Shown here one piece after another: positions 63,778 through 64,000 of a stretch of DNA of 64,000 nt. Both the position numbers and the translations under genes were made by a program. Where the stretch lies: contig NW_020825298.1 in NCBI RefSeq assembly GCF_003286085.1, positions 2,046,001 through 2,110,000 of the forward strand, read 5' to 3'. Below the pieces are notes generated by a model. That model saw only the letters and a list, made by a program, of their open reading frames with translations. It made no database searches and was not told the DNA's origin. This DNA is from Drosophila persimilis. Taxonomy: Eukaryota > Arthropoda > Insecta > Diptera > Drosophilidae. Each line of letters begins with the position of its first letter. Position 1 is the first letter of the stretch.

Positions 63778-64000
63778 TGGAAGGGCCCGAAATCGTCGGG
63801 GGGGACAGGTGGCTAGAACTGACGGCAGAGCTCTCAGGTTTCGACAGGATTCTCCTGGGTGGCTGCTTATCAACTCTTGGCGGCCGCCGCCAGGCCCCAT
63901 TGTGTGGGGGCACCATCATAAATCAAATAAAAAAGAGCGTATCTGACAAATAAATCTTCGAGAGTGAAACACCGCAAAAAAAACAACGAGGTCGTGGAAA
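63778..64000. other. upstream flank of the SelH-like gene
   Basis: Probable promoter region of the minus-strand gene. It shows no clear TATA box on that strand, which would fit a housekeeping-type promoter. No other feature is seen before the window ends. Confidence 0.3.

Noticed and set aside
63294..63953. 219-codon + strand frame at the right end
   Set aside because: Antisense of the SelH-like gene continued through the 10-bp repeat; the minus-strand protein has the recognisable fold.
1..64000. tRNA, rRNA or known microRNA genes
   Set aside because: I looked for tRNA T-arm motifs and for mature sequences of microRNAs I remember from this chromosome arm (let-7, miR-124) and saw none; a covariance-model scan would be needed to exclude others.

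Overview
This is a stretch of euchromatic animal DNA, best explained as a Drosophila genome (Muller element B, the D. melanogaster 2L equivalent). The spliced genes have GT-AG introns of about 55-65 bp, there are AATAAA signals, and four of the five supported genes look like Drosophila genes: the bHLH factor Oli, the cytochrome b5 protein CG6870, Synaptotagmin alpha, and the SelH-type protein CG15147. The dense GC-rich microsatellites and G/C-rich tandem repeats suggest the obscura group, but this is an inference from general character, not a proof. Assignments were made by recognising protein sequence; no search was run.

Layout. 1-21.8 kb: no gene that I can support; low-complexity-rich intergenic or regulatory DNA with several hairpins and microsatellites. 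22.3-23.07 kb (+): Oli, two coding exons. 23.93-24.37 kb (-): CG6870-like cytochrome b5, convergent with Oli. 25.1-28.35 kb: a diverged tandem duplication (blocks Y-X, then Y'-X'). Its first copy contains a fragment of a non-LTR retrotransposon and a small two-exon gene for a protamine-like (MST-HMG-box) sperm chromatin protein. 28.4-34.2 kb: no supported gene. 34.2-35.9 kb (+): Synaptotagmin alpha, five coding exons. 36.8-63.2 kb: a long gene desert with a decayed pogo/Tigger-like DNA transposon (38.25-38.76 kb), a 127-bp imperfect hairpin (44.4 kb), two weak coding candidates (46.1 and 53.2-53.9 kb), and many tandem repeats. 63.3-63.7 kb (-): the SelH-like gene.

The genes do not form a pathway. 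Oli is a neural bHLH factor and Syt-alpha a vesicle/membrane trafficking protein, so the large deserts around them plausibly hold developmental enhancers, although no enhancer can be called from sequence alone. The most unusual item is the protamine-like gene: it looks lineage-restricted, keeps an intron, and lies inside a local duplication whose second copy lacks it. This is the kind of turnover known for Drosophila sperm nuclear basic proteins.
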